Shown: in pieces, positions 1-10,200 of the stretch
Layout of the letters: every line of letters starts with the position of its first letter
How positions within the stretch are numbered: the first letter of the stretch is position 1
Assembly (NCBI RefSeq): GCF_030814815.1
Contig: NZ_JAUSVR010000003.1
Span: 248,001-312,000, forward strand
Reading direction: 5' to 3'
Length of the DNA stretch: 64,000 nt
DNA from: Ancylobacter amanitiformis
GTDB taxonomy: Bacteria; Pseudomonadota; Alphaproteobacteria; Rhizobiales; Xanthobacteraceae
The notes under the pieces: generated by a model
The model's input: the letters and a program-made list of their open reading frames with translations, nothing else
Told to the model about the DNA's origin: nothing
Database searches by the model: none
Program-made: the position numbers and the translations under genes

Positions 1-218
1 GCGACAGCATCTATGGCGGGGCCTCGCGCCTGCCCGGCGGCCCGATCCTGCATCTTCATGCGCGCCGCGTGGTGGTCCCGCAGCGACAGGGCCATCCGCC
101 GATCGATGTGCGGGCGCCGCTGCCCGGCCACATGCGGGCGACGCTGGAGCGCGCCGGCCTCGACCCCGCCACGCTGGAAGCCGCGGCCGATGCGATCGCC
201 TTCTCGAAGCTCGGCTAG
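1..218 (+). CDS. C-terminal end of an unidentified protein (partial)
   Basis: An open frame enters from the left edge (first full codon at base 3) and ends with TAG at 216-218, giving 71 residues that end AIAFSKLG. Codon third positions are almost all G or C, as in the confirmed genes here, so it is probably real coding sequence. I do not recognise the family. The fragment is rich in Pro, Arg and Gly and shows no membrane segment. It converges on the glucokinase gene, whose stop codon lies 18 bp further on, with no obvious terminator between them. Confidence 0.6.
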   Translation, partial: DSIYGGASRLPGGPILHLHARRVVVPQRQGHPPIDVRAPLPGHMRATLERAGLDPATLEAAADAIAFSKLG

Positions 219-236
219 AGCCGTCTTCGGGCCGCT

Positions 237-1199
237 CTAGCCCACCGATAGAGCCCGCGCCAGGCTGGCACCGACCTGACCGGCGCCGAGAAGGCCCGGC
301 GTCGGGTGGGTGATGACCGATACCGGCGTCGCGGCGAGGCGCTCATCGAAGGGTGGGTGCTCCAGGAAAGCCTCCATGAATGGCGAGCCCGCGAAGAGCG
401 GGACGAGGCCCGCCGAGACGCCGCCGGCCAGGAACACGCCGCCGCGCGCGTCGAACAGCAAAGCGAGGTCGCCCGCGATGCGGCCGAATACCCGCAGGAA
501 GATGTGGCAGCTTTCCAGCGCCTCTTCATCGCCCGCCTCCGCCGCGGCGATGACGGCATGCGATTCCAGCCGATCGCCGGAAAACACCTGATGCACGCGG
601 GCGAGCCCGGAGCCGGACAGCACGTTCTCGACGCTCACCGTGCCGCCGAAGGCGCGCGACAGATGGGCGAGCAGGCGGGCCTCCTGCACGTTGACGGCGC
701 CGAGCCGCACATGACCACCCTCGCCCTTGACAACGGTCGCATCGCCCGGCGTGCGCACCAGCGCGGCCGTGCCGAAGCCGGTGCCGGGACCACAGGCGAG
801 GCAGGGGGCATCCGGTGCGGCATGGCCGGGATTGATCGTCACCACGTCGTCCGCGCCGAGCGCCGGCACGCCATGGGCCAGGGCCTCGAAATCGTTGAGC
901 ACGGCAAGCCGGTCCCAGCCGAAGCGCGCGCTTAATTCCGGGCGGGTGAAGGCCCAGTCGCGATTGGTCAGTCTCACCTCGGCGATGTCCACCGGGCCGG
1001 CAATGGCCAGCACCGCGCCGCGCACCGCCTGGGCGGCGGCCGGATCGCGCGCGGCGAGGTCGGCCTCGATCATTGATTCGAAGCCAGCGAACGAATCATT
1101 GCGATGGATCTGGACATCGCGCGGCACGCCATCGACGCCCACCAGGGCAAGGCGCGAGGAGGTTCCGCCGATATCGGCGATCAGGATCAGATGGGACAT
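237..1199 (-). CDS. glk: Glucokinase
   Basis: A 320-residue cytosolic glucokinase of the proteobacterial Glk family, phosphorylating glucose with ATP to glucose 6-phosphate. The N-terminal phosphate-binding loop ADIGGTSSR is at residues 8-16. It is followed by LAIAGPV, the sugar-binding NDFEALAHG, the GPGTGFG nucleotide loop, EGGHVRLG and SVENVLSGSGL, in the usual order. Length is normal for the family (about 320). It is transcribed alone, divergently from rsmB with 167 bp between the two starts. Family assignment is secure; sugar specificity is inferred from the family. Confidence 0.95.
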   Translation of the reverse strand: MSHLILIADIGGTSSRLALVGVDGVPRDVQIHRNDSFAGFESMIEADLAARDPAAAQAVRGAVLAIAGPVDIAEVRLTNRDWAFTRPELSARFGWDRLAVLNDFEALAHGVPALGADDVVTINPGHAAPDAPCLACGPGTGFGTAALVRTPGDATVVKGEGGHVRLGAVNVQEARLLAHLSRAFGGTVSVENVLSGSGLARVHQVFSGDRLESHAVIAAAEAGDEEALESCHIFLRVFGRIAGDLALLFDARGGVFLAGGVSAGLVPLFAGSPFMEAFLEHPPFDERLAATPVSVITHPTPGLLGAGQVGASLARALSVG

Positions 1200-1366
1200 G
1201 AAACCAGCGCTGCGGAGACGGCCTCGGGATGAGGAAAGGATAGGAGACGATCTTGCCCGCTTTCACAAGGGAGGCGGTGCGACGTGGCGTCATCCTTCCC
1301 CTTCCGGGCGCCTTGCGGCCATCGCGATGTTGCCTTCGCGCGCGTGCCGGCCTAGTGCCATCGACG

Positions 1367-2716
1367 ATGAACACGAAATCACCTGCACCGCGCCGTTCCC
1401 GCGCGAACGCTCCCGCCGGCACCCGGCCTCCCGAGGCGCCGGGCCTCGCCGTGCGCCGCGCCGCCGCCGAGGCGATCGACGCGGTGCTGGAAAGAGCCCG
1501 CCCGCTCGAAGAGGTGATCGAGCGGGCGGCACGCGGCCTCGACGAGCGCGACCGGGCGCTGGCCCGCATGATCGCCGCCACCGTGCTGCGCCGTCTCGGC
1601 AGCCTGCGCGCGCTGGTGCGCTCCATGCTGGAGCGCGCCCTGCCGGAGAAGGCGCGCCGGGTGGAGACGCTGCTGCTCATCGGCGCCGCGCAGATCCTGT
1701 TCATGGACGTGCCGGACCATGCCGCGGTGGCGACCAGCGTCGAACTGGCCGGCGAGGATCAGTCGACGGCCGGTTTCAAGGGGCTGGTCAATGCCGTGCT
1801 GCGGCGGATCGCCCGCGAGGGCCGGGCGGTGCTCCCCGACGTGGCCGACCAGCCGCCATGGTTGATCGACGGCTGGGCCAACGCCTATGGCGCGCCGATG
1901 GCGCAGGCCATTTCCCGCGCGCTGGCCAGCGAGGCGGCGCTCGATCTCACCGTCAAGGGCGATGCCGCCGGCTGGGCCGAGCGGTTGGGCGGGCGGTTGC
2001 TGCCCACCGGCACGGTGCGGCTGGCGGAGGCGGGCAACGTGCCCGCGCTGCCCGGATTCGCCGATGGCGAATGGTGGGTGCAGGACGCGGCGGCGGCGCT
2101 GCCGGCGCGGCTCTTGGGCGCCGGGCCCGGCCAGCGCGTGGCGGACCTGTGCGCGGCGCCGGGCGGCAAGACCGCACAGCTCGCGGCGACCGGCGCTGAG
2201 GTGGTGGCGCTGGACCGCTCCGGCCCGCGTCTGCGGCGGCTGCAGCAGAATCTCGACCGCCTCCATCTCGCGGCGGAGATCGTGGAAGCCGATGCCACCT
2301 CGTGGAATGGCGGGCCGTTCGACGCCGTGCTGATCGACGCCCCCTGCTCGGCGACCGGCACCATCCGCCGTCATCCCGACGTCGCCTGGACCAAGGCGCC
2401 GGCCGACATTGCCAGCCTCGGAGCGCTTCAGGCGCGCATCCTCGCCCATGCCGGCGATCTTGTCCGGCCGGGAGGGCTGCTGGTGTTTTCCACCTGCTCG
2501 CTGGAGCCGGAGGAGGGCGAGCGGCAGGTCGAGGCTTTCCTGGCCGCGCGGCCCGATTTCACCCGCGACCCCGTCCGGCCGGGCGAATGCGGCATCGCCG
2601 CCGAGTGGATCAATCCGCAAGGCGAGGTGCGCACGCTGCCGGTCCATCTGCCCGATGAGGACCCGCGCTTCGCCGGGCTGGACGGCTTCTTTGCCGCCCG
2701 GCTGCGCCGCGGTTGA
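1367..2716 (+). CDS. rsmB: RsmB-like 16S rRNA (cytosine-C5) methyltransferase
   Basis: A 449-residue RsmB/NOP-family enzyme that methylates C5 of a cytosine in 16S rRNA (position 967 in E. coli) with S-adenosylmethionine. The first ~140 residues form a NusB-like RNA-binding domain. The SAM motif VADLCAAPGGK is at residues 258-268, the proline-cysteine motif DAPCSATG places Cys327, and FSTCSLEPEEGE places the catalytic Cys377. I chose the ATG at 1367 because the in-frame sequence upstream (from 1253) is low-complexity and not NusB-like. The heparinase-like gene follows after 118 bp. Function is secure at family level; the exact target base is inferred. Confidence 0.92.
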   Translation: MNTKSPAPRRSRANAPAGTRPPEAPGLAVRRAAAEAIDAVLERARPLEEVIERAARGLDERDRALARMIAATVLRRLGSLRALVRSMLERALPEKARRVETLLLIGAAQILFMDVPDHAAVATSVELAGEDQSTAGFKGLVNAVLRRIAREGRAVLPDVADQPPWLIDGWANAYGAPMAQAISRALASEAALDLTVKGDAAGWAERLGGRLLPTGTVRLAEAGNVPALPGFADGEWWVQDAAAALPARLLGAGPGQRVADLCAAPGGKTAQLAATGAEVVALDRSGPRLRRLQQNLDRLHLAAEIVEADATSWNGGPFDAVLIDAPCSATGTIRRHPDVAWTKAPADIASLGALQARILAHAGDLVRPGGLLVFSTCSLEPEEGERQVEAFLAARPDFTRDPVRPGECGIAAEWINPQGEVRTLPVHLPDEDPRFAGLDGFFAARLRRG

Positions 2717-2834
2717 AAGCGGCTTCCGGACCGCGGCGGTTGGACCTTGGTTTCGGCTTGGTTAAGCTGGCCGTTCGGGAGGAGCGCTCGGTGCCTGAGA
2801 AGTTCGACCGGAATCGACGAGGAACGAGGCGCTG

Positions 2835-4553
2835 ATGGCCCGCAATATTTATGCGGACCGCGGCCGGCTGACGCGGTTCGTGCTCGATTCCGCCTGGCGG
2901 CGCCTGCGCACCCGGCTGATCGCCCACCGCTGGTACCCCTGGCGCTCGCGCTCCGTCGCGGTGCCCTCGCGGCTGATCTTCGCCCCCCATGACCTGCGCA
3001 CCGGGGATCCGACGCGGGCCACCGAGTTCTATTCCGGCCGCTTCGCCTTTGCCGGCAAGGCGGTGCTGACCGATGGCGCCTCGCCCTTCGAGGTCGATCC
3101 GCCCTCGCGCGAATGGGCCGAGGAACTGATGGCGTTCGGCTGGCTGCGCCACATGCAGGCGGCGGGAACCTCGATCGCGCGGGCCAATGCGCGGGCGCTG
3201 GTGGGTGACTGGATCACCCTGCGCGGCCACCGCGCGCCTGTCGCGCTGACGCCGGAAATCGCCGCGCGGCGCGTCATCAACTGGCTGTCGCAGGCGCCGT
3301 TGATCCTGCAGGACGCCGATCCCGCCTTCCACCGTCGTTTCATCCGCAGCCTCACCTCGCAGGTGCGCTACCTCAAGCGGGTGGTGCCGCATGTGCGCGA
3401 CGGGCGCCCGCGGCTCGATTGCGCTCTCGCCCTCGCCTTCGCCAGCCTGTGCATGGCCGATCAGGCGCGGCTCATCCGCTTTGCCCAGAAACGGCTGTCG
3501 GACGAACTGGACCGGCAGGTGCTGGCCGATGGCGGCCATGTCGGCCGCAATCCCGGCCTGTTGACCGAACTGCTGCTGGATCTGCTGCCGCTGCGCCAGA
3601 GCTATGGCGCGCGCCACCTACCGCCGCCGCCGGCGCTGCTCAACGCGATCGACCGCATGATGCCGATGCTGCGTTTCTTCCGGCATGGCGACGGCGTCTT
3701 CGCCCATTTCAACGGCATGGGCCCGACGCCGGCCGACTGGCTCGCCACCGTGACGGCCTATGACGATGCCCGCGGCCGGCCGGTGTCGAACGCGCCCTAT
3801 TCCGGCTATCAGCGCATGGAGGCCGGCGGCACGGTGGTGATCGCCGATACCGGCGCGCCCCCGCCCATCGCCTTCAGCCACGAGGCGCATGCGGGATGCC
3901 TTTCCTTCGAGCTGTCGTCGGGGCGCAGCCGCGTCGTGGTCAATTGCGGCATGCCCGCCACCGGGCGGGAAAAGTGGCGCGCGGTGGCCCGCCAGACCGC
4001 CGCCCATTCGACCGCCGTGATCGAGGACGCGTCCTCCTGCCGCTTCATTGCCGGCGGCCTGCTCGGCCGGCTGTGCGGCTCGCCTGTCATCGAGGGGCCG
4101 GCGGAACTGCATGTCGACCGGGGCGAGCGCGGCGGGGCGGATGTGCTGCGCGCCAGCCATGACGGCTATGTCCGGCGCTTTGATCTCGTTCACCAGCGCT
4201 CCTGGCGCCTGTCGCCGGATGGCCTGCGGCTCGATGGCGAGGACCTGTTCCGCATCGCCCAGGGCGAGACCATCTCGCCCGAGCATCGCGACCGCTATGC
4301 CATCCGCTTCCACCTCCACCCCGCCGTGCAGCCGGCGCGCGCGGCGGACGGGCATACGGTGATCCTGCGGCTGCCGGACGGCGACCAGTGGGCCTTCACC
4401 GCGCCGGACCATCTGGTCAGCATCGAGGAAAGCATCATCTTCGCCTCCAGCAGCGGACCGCGCTCGACCGGGCAACTGGTGATCACCGGGCGCGCCCATA
4501 TCGCGGCGCGGGTGCCCTGGGCCTTCATGCGGATGCGGGCCGCGCGGGTGTGA
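2835..4553 (+). CDS. Heparinase II/III-family protein
   Basis: A 572-residue protein resembling the heparinase II/III family: an N-terminal helical, alginate-lyase-like part (to about residue 300) and a C-terminal beta-sheet part. The second half carries the typical PYSGYQRMEAGGT and FSHEAHAGCLSFELS stretches and the HSTAVIED segment. No signal peptide or membrane segment is evident, which is unusual for a secreted lyase but common for the rhizobial copies between rsmB and purH. The substrate is unknown; a role in envelope polysaccharide turnover is only inference. Start is the ATG at 2835. Confidence 0.85.
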   Translation: MARNIYADRGRLTRFVLDSAWRRLRTRLIAHRWYPWRSRSVAVPSRLIFAPHDLRTGDPTRATEFYSGRFAFAGKAVLTDGASPFEVDPPSREWAEELMAFGWLRHMQAAGTSIARANARALVGDWITLRGHRAPVALTPEIAARRVINWLSQAPLILQDADPAFHRRFIRSLTSQVRYLKRVVPHVRDGRPRLDCALALAFASLCMADQARLIRFAQKRLSDELDRQVLADGGHVGRNPGLLTELLLDLLPLRQSYGARHLPPPPALLNAIDRMMPMLRFFRHGDGVFAHFNGMGPTPADWLATVTAYDDARGRPVSNAPYSGYQRMEAGGTVVIADTGAPPPIAFSHEAHAGCLSFELSSGRSRVVVNCGMPATGREKWRAVARQTAAHSTAVIEDASSCRFIAGGLLGRLCGSPVIEGPAELHVDRGERGGADVLRASHDGYVRRFDLVHQRSWRLSPDGLRLDGEDLFRIAQGETISPEHRDRYAIRFHLHPAVQPARAADGHTVILRLPDGDQWAFTAPDHLVSIEESIIFASSSGPRSTGQLVITGRAHIAARVPWAFMRMRAARV

Positions 4554-4671
4554 ACCCGGCTCGGCGCGCGGCAGGGCTGCGGCCGGCAAGGTTCACCTCG
4601 CGGCGCAGACGTGATAGGGCGGCGCCCTGTTCAGCCTGCACGTTCACCCCGCCCGTTCCCCCGCAAGAGCA

Positions 4672-6270
4672 ATGGCCGCCATGTCCACCGATGTCCGCCC
4701 GATCGCCCGCGCTCTCCTCTCGGTCTCCGACAAGGCCGGGCTGGTGGCCTTCGCCCAGACGCTCGCCGCGCGTGGCGTGGAGCTGGTTTCGACCGGCGGC
4801 ACCCGCAAGGCGCTTGCCGATGCCGGGCTGAAGGTGCTCGACGTGTCCGACCTCACCGGCTTCCCGGAGATGATGGATGGCCGGGTCAAGACGCTGCACC
4901 CCGCGGTGCATGGCGGCATCCTCGCCATTCGCGACAATGCCGAGCACCAGGCCGCGATGACGGCGCACGGCATCGGCCCGATCGACCTCGTCGTGGTCAA
5001 TCTCTATCCGTTCGAAGAAACAGTGGCGCGTGGCGCCGGCTATGACGAGTGCGTCGAGAACATCGACATTGGCGGGCCGGCCATGATCCGCGCCGCCGCC
5101 AAGAACCACGCCGATGTCGCGGTCGTGGTCGATCCCTCGGGCTACGCGGCCGTGCTCGCCGACCTCGACGCGCAGGGCGGCACCACGCTGGCGACCCGCC
5201 GCAAGCTGGCGCAGCTGGCCTATGCCCGCACCGCCACCTATGACGCGGCCATCACCCGCTGGTTTGCCGAGGTCGAAGAGGACGCCACGCCGCGCACCCG
5301 CATCTTCGACGGCACGCTGGCCGAAGCGCTGCGCTATGGCGAGAACCCGCACCAGAGCGCGGCGTTCTATCGCGGCGGCGCGGCCCGTCCCGGCGTCGCC
5401 ACCGCGCGGCAGCTGCAGGGCAAGGCGCTTTCCTACAACAACCTCAACGACACCGATGCCGCCTATGAGGCGGTGGCGGAGTTCGATCCCGCGCAGGGTC
5501 CGGCGGTGGTCATCGTCAAGCACGCCAATCCCTGCGGCGTGGCGCAGGGGGCCAGCCTGGTGGAGGCCTACGCCAAGGCGCTCGCCTGCGACCCCACCTC
5601 CGCCTTCGGCGGCATCGTGGCGCTGAACCGCACGCTCGACGCCGAGGCGGCGCGCGCCATTGTCGAGATCTTCACCGAGGTGATCGTCGCTCCCGACGCG
5701 ACCGAGGAAGCCGCCGCGATTATCGGCGCCAAGAAGAACCTGCGCCTGCTGGTGACGGGCGCGCTGCCCGATCCGCGCGCGGCGGGAACGCAGGTGAAAT
5801 CGCTGGCGGGCGGCCTGCTCGTGCAGTCGCGCGACAATGCTGTCGTGGACGACATGACCTTGACGGTCGTCACCCGGCGCGCGCCGAGCCCCAAGGAACT
5901 GGCGGATCTCGCCTTCGCCTTCCGCGTCGCCAAGCACGTGAAGTCGAACGCCATCGTCTATGCGAAGGACCTGGCGACGGTGGGCATCGGCGCGGGCCAG
6001 ATGAGCCGCGTCGATTCGGCGCGCATCGCCGCGCTCAAGGCGCAGGAGGCGGCGACCGCCGCCGGGCTGGCGCAGACGCTGACGCGGGGATCGGTGGTGG
6101 CATCCGATGCCTTCTTCCCCTTCGCCGATGGTCTGCTCACCGCCATCGAGGCGGGAGCGACCGCGGTGATCCAGCCGGGCGGCTCCATCCGCGACAAGGA
6201 CGTGATCGCGGCGGCCGACGCGGCCGGCATCGCCATGGTGTTCACCGGCGTGCGTCACTTCCGCCACTGA
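4672..6270 (+). CDS. purH: Bifunctional AICAR formyltransferase / IMP cyclohydrolase
   Basis: A 532-residue PurH, which carries out the last two steps of de novo IMP synthesis. The N-terminal MGS-like IMP cyclohydrolase domain begins RALLSVSDK and carries STGGTRKAL and [12 protein letters not shown]. The AICAR transformylase domain carries [11 protein letters not shown], the active-site segment KHANPCGVA and SNAIVYAKD, and ends [16 protein letters not shown], as in other PurH proteins. A second in-frame ATG at 4681 is an equally possible start. The gene is followed by a terminator hairpin that serves the facing ompW gene. Confidence 0.96.
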   Translation: MAAMSTDVRPIARALLSVSDKAGLVAFAQTLAARGVELVSTGGTRKALADAGLKVLDVSDLTGFPEMMDGRVKTLHPAVHGGILAIRDNAEHQAAMTAHGIGPIDLVVVNLYPFEETVARGAGYDECVENIDIGGPAMIRAAAKNHADVAVVVDPSGYAAVLADLDAQGGTTLATRRKLAQLAYARTATYDAAITRWFAEVEEDATPRTRIFDGTLAEALRYGENPHQSAAFYRGGAARPGVATARQLQGKALSYNNLNDTDAAYEAVAEFDPAQGPAVVIVKHANPCGVAQGASLVEAYAKALACDPTSAFGGIVALNRTLDAEAARAIVEIFTEVIVAPDATEEAAAIIGAKKNLRLLVTGALPDPRAAGTQVKSLAGGLLVQSRDNAVVDDMTLTVVTRRAPSPKELADLAFAFRVAKHVKSNAIVYAKDLATVGIGAGQMSRVDSARIAALKAQEAATAAGLAQTLTRGSVVASDAFFPFADGLLTAIEAGATAVIQPGGSIRDKDVIAAADAAGIAMVFTGVRHFRH

Positions 6271-6292
6271 GCGGGAAAGATCAGCAGTCACG

Positions 6293-6319
6293 AAAAAAGG
6301 GCCGGCTTGCGCCGGCCCT
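6293..6319 (-). terminator. Rho-independent terminator of ompW
   Basis: A perfect 9-bp stem (agggccggc, 6298-6306, with gccggccct, 6311-6319) closes a 4-base loop. On the minus strand it is followed by six T residues (A6 on the plus strand at 6293-6298), 24 bp after the ompW stop. It may also slow readthrough from purH, but there is no T-run on the plus-strand side. Confidence 0.85.
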
Positions 6320-6342
6320 CTCCCCCCACCGTTCTGCGCCCC

Positions 6343-7062
6343 TCAGAAGCGGTAGGTAACGCCCACGCCGACAATCCAGGGATTGAGGTCCGCCTTGCCG
6401 GTGAGCGGCGTGCCGGAAACCGTGACGTCGAAATCCGGCTCCAGGAACAGCTTCTTCACGTCGACGTTCAAGCCCCAGTGTTCGTCGATCATGTAGTCGA
6501 AGCCGGCCTGCAGCGCCCAGCCCCAGGTGTCCTTCACGTCGAGCGAGTCCGCGGCATCGGCCTTCTGATTGAAGAAGAACGTGTAGTTCACGCCCGCGCC
6601 GACATAGGGCTGGAACTTGCCGAAATCGGTGAAGTGGTATTGCAGGGTCAGTGTCGGCGGCAGCAGCCACGTTTCGCCGATCTTGCCGAGGCTGGAGAGC
6701 GTGCCGGCGCCGTCAATATTGTGCTTCGTCACGCCGAGGATGAGTTCGGCGGCCCAGTTCTTGGAGAAGAAGTAGGTGATGTCGAGCTCGGGAACCACCG
6801 AGCTCGAATAGTCGAGATCCGAACCGGGCACGCCGTTGACCGAGCCGCCTCCGTCGGGAATGACGCCGAGCAGGCGCACGCGCAGCTGCCAGGGGTTGAA
6901 CTCCTCGACGACCGGTACCACCGGCGCCTTGTAGACCGGCGTGGCGATGTCCGCCGCCGCCGCCGGCGCGGCCGCCGCGACGAGCGCGAGCGGGGACACC
7001 GTCAGCGCGAGAAGTGCCGCAAGGGCGGTGAACATGTTCAGTGCCGGACGACGTGTCGACAT
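6343..7062 (-). CDS. ompW: OmpW-family outer-membrane beta-barrel protein
   Basis: A 239-residue precursor with a Sec signal peptide (hydrophobic ALAALLALTVSPLALVAAAA, cleavage probably after about residue 37) and a mature 8-stranded OmpW/AlkL-type barrel. Diagnostic features are WQLRVRLLGVIPDGG, the LPPTLTLQYHF strand, FQPYVGAGVNYTFFF, WGLNVDVKKLFL and the terminal VGVTYRF ending in Phe. The family forms narrow hydrophobic channels for small apolar molecules; the substrate here is unknown. An FNR/FixK-type site lies about 90 bp upstream of the start, matching the oxygen control known for enterobacterial ompW. Confidence 0.92.
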   Translation of the reverse strand: MSTRRPALNMFTALAALLALTVSPLALVAAAAPAAAADIATPVYKAPVVPVVEEFNPWQLRVRLLGVIPDGGGSVNGVPGSDLDYSSSVVPELDITYFFSKNWAAELILGVTKHNIDGAGTLSSLGKIGETWLLPPTLTLQYHFTDFGKFQPYVGAGVNYTFFFNQKADAADSLDVKDTWGWALQAGFDYMIDEHWGLNVDVKKLFLEPDFDVTVSGTPLTGKADLNPWIVGVGVTYRF

Positions 7063-7143
7063 CGGTAAAATCCCAGTTGGCCCCAGCCCGGATCATCGTC
7101 CGGTTCATGAGGCTGACCGTGCGTCCGGCGCCCGCGTCGGTGC

Positions 7144-7157
7144 TTGATACAGGTCAA
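7144..7157 (-). promoter_or_regulatory. FNR/FixK-type anaerobox upstream of ompW
   Basis: The sequence TTGATACAGGTCAA matches the TTGA-N6-TCAA consensus of FNR/FixK/Anr sites exactly. Its centre is about 88 bp upstream of the ompW start and about 144 bp upstream of the glutamate dehydrogenase start, so it could serve either gene. A class II site (-41.5) would put the ompW transcription start near 7109. Function is inferred from the match and from known FNR control of ompW elsewhere. Confidence 0.5.
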
Positions 7158-7197
7158 TCCGGGCGCTTGCCGCGCCGTCGTGTGACCGCATTGCAAC

Positions 7198-7239
7198 ATC
7201 ATGCTGTGCCGTCATCGTGCTGCATGATATAAGATGCAG
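7198..7239 (+). promoter_or_regulatory. Candidate promoter/operator of the glutamate dehydrogenase gene
   Basis: A TATAAG hexamer (7228-7233) could be a -10 element 62 bp before the ATG at 7295. It sits inside an inverted repeat, CTGCAT-N8-ATGCAG (7220-7239). A second inverted repeat, ATCATGC (7198-7204) with GCATGAT (7222-7228), overlaps it. No good -35 is visible, so an activator or a regulator bound to the repeats is possible. Confidence 0.3.
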
Positions 7240-7294
7240 AATTAGGCTCGCTGCTTGCGAAATCGGCAGGATCAGGGTCCGGGAGACAGACATC

Positions 7295-10200
7295 ATGGGC
7301 GTGGAAGGCTTCCTCTCCACAGAGGACGAGCGCGCGGCGCGCCAGTTGGTCGAGCAGGCCGATCTCATCCTGCAGGCAACCGATGGCGACGTTCCGACGC
7401 AGTTTGCCAGCCGGCTGTTCGGGCGGGCGGTCGCCGAGGATGTGCGACTTTATACCTCGCACGAACTGGCGGCGCTGGCGCTCGCGGCCCACGACCATCT
7501 TCGCCGCCGTGCTCCCGGCGGCAAGGCCGACATCCGGGTCGAGGCGCCGTCGGCCGCCGCCGACGGCCAGCGGCTGACCAAGGTGACGGTCGTCGAGATC
7601 GTCAATGACGACATGCCCTTCCTGCTGGATTCGGTGATGGCGGCGCTCAATGCCCGCGGCCTCAGCGCCTCCTTCGTCGTGCATCCCATTCTCGGTATCG
7701 AGCGCGACGCGACCGGGGCGCTGGACGGGCTGGCCCCGGCGGACGCGCCGGCGGGCGGGCGGGCACGGCGCGAGAGCCTGATTCACATCCATGTTCCGCG
7801 CATCGAGGATGCACCGACGCGCGCGGCGCTGGCGGGCGAGATCGCGCTGGTGCTGGCGCAGGTGCGCGCCGCCGTCGTCGACTGGCGGCCGATGATCGAT
7901 CAGGTGCGCGCGGCGCTGGCCGATCTCGCCCATGCCCCGGCCGGCGTGCGCGAGGAGACGGACGAGGCGGTCGCCTTCCTGCAATGGCTGGTGGAGGGCA
8001 ATTTCACCTTTCTCGGCTGCCGTCACTATGACGCCCGCGAGGTGGCGGGCGGCCCGTTGGTCTTCGATCGCCGCATGAAGGATGCGCGCGGCGTGCTGGC
8101 GGACGAAGAGTTCCGCATGTTCCGTCGCGACAGCGACCCGCGCGCGGTGAGCGTGGATCTCAGCAATGTGCTGGGCGAGGCGTCGCCGCTCGTGGTGATC
8201 AAGTCGCGCACGCTGTCGCTGGTCCACCGGCGCGCCTGGATCGATGTGGTCGTGGTCAAGCGCTATGACGGGGAAGGACGCATCGTCGGCGGCCTGTGCA
8301 TTGCCGGGCTGTTCACCAATACGGCTTATGCCGAATCGGTTCGCGCCATTCCGCTGGTGCGTCGCAAGGTGGATGGCGTGCTGGAGCGCGCCGGCTTCGT
8401 GCCCGAGAGCCATTCCGGCCGCGCGCTGGTCAAGGTGCTGGAGAACTTTCCGCGCGACGACCTGTTCCAGATCGACCCGCCGACGCTCTATGCCTTCGCG
8501 CTGGCCATCCTCCAATTGGACGAGCATCCGCGCGTGCGCGTGCTGGCCTGGCGCGATCGCTTCGACCGCTTCGTCTCGGTGCTGGTCTTCGTGCCGCGCG
8601 ACCGCTACGGCTCGGAGGTGCGCGAGCGCATCGGCGCGCTGCTGGAGCGCAGCTTCGGCGGGCAGGTCGCCGCCTTCCGCCCGCTCTTCATGGAAGGACC
8701 GCTGACGCGTGTCCATTTCATCGTCGAACTGTCCGGGGCTGTGGTGCCGGAGGTCGGGCGCGCCGAGCTGGAGGATGGCGTCGGCGCCATCATCCGCACC
8801 TGGAGCGATGGCTTCGCGGCCGCGCTGGCGCTGGTCTTCCCGCCGGCGCAGGCGAATGCGCTCGCCCGCCGTTACGGCACCGCCTTTCCCGCCGGCTACC
8901 AGGGCAGCTACACGCCCGACCAGGCGCTGGCGGACCTCAGGCTGATCGAGCGACTGAGCGCGGCCAATCCGGTCGCCGTCGATTTCCATCGCCCGCCGGG
9001 CGCGCCGGGGCGCGAGCGCATCTCCCTCAAGGTGCTGAGCTACGAGGTGCCGCGCCTGCTCTCCGAGCGCGTGCCGATGCTGGAGGCGATGGGCTTTGTC
9101 GTCGTGGACGAGCGCACCTTCACCCTCAGCCCCGACGACGTGGCGCCGATCTATGTCCACGACATGCTGCTCGGTCGCCGCGGTGGCGGGGAGATCGAGC
9201 TGGAAGTGCTGGAAGGTCGGCTGCACGCCACGCTGATGGCGGTGCTGCGCGGCGCGGCGGAGAGCGACGGGTTCAACGCGCTGGCGCTGAACGCCCGGCT
9301 CGGCTGGCGCGACATCGCGCTGCTGCGCACCCTGGCGCGCTATCTCCGGCAGATCGGCGTGCCCTTCAGCCAGGATTATCTCTGGGCGACGCTGAACGCG
9401 CATCCCGCCATCGTCGACCGGCTGGTCGCGCTGTTCCATGCGCGCTTCGATGCCGGCCCGGAGGAGGGCCGCGAGGCGGCGATCCGCGAGGAAATCGAGG
9501 CGGCGCTCGCGAGCGTGCAGAGCCTGGATGAAGACCGCATCCTGCGCCGCTTCGCCAACCTCGTCGAGGCGGCGGTGCGCACCAATTTCCACCAGCTCGG
9601 CGCCGATGGCGGGCCGAAGCCGGCGATCGCCGTCAAGTTTCTCAGCCACCAGGTCGAGGGCATGCCGCTGCCGCAGCCGCTATTCGAGATCTTCGTGCAT
9701 TCGCCGCGGGTGGAGGGCATCCATCTGCGCTTCGGCCGCGTGGCGCGCGGCGGGCTTCGCTGGTCCGACCGGCCGCAGGATTTCCGCACCGAGGTGCTCG
9801 GCCTCGTCAAGGCGCAGCAGGTGAAGAACGCGGTCATCGTGCCGGTGGGCGCCAAGGGCGGCTTCGTGCCCAAGCAATTGCCCACGGGTCCGCGCGAGGC
9901 GATCCAGGCCGAGGGGACGCAGGCCTACATGCTGTTCGTCTCCTCGCTGCTGGACCTGACCGACAATATTGACGGCAGCGAGATCGTCCATCCCGGCGAG
10001 ACGGTGCGCCATGACGAGGATGACCCCTATCTCGTGGTCGCCGCCGACAAGGGCACCGCGACCTTCTCCGACACCGCCAACGCGATCTCAATGGCGCGCG
10101 ATTTCTGGCTGGGCGACGCTTTCGCCTCCGGGGGCTCGGTCGGCTATGACCACAAGGCGATGGGCATCACCGCGCGTGGCGCCTGGGAGGCGGTGCGCCG

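Noticed and set aside
7199..9649. Very long antisense open frame (over 800 codons) opposite the glutamate dehydrogenase gene, and many similar ones elsewhere
   Set aside because: High GC at third positions removes stop codons from the antisense frame; the translations are Arg/His/Gly-rich with no domain, while the sense strand encodes well-known proteins.
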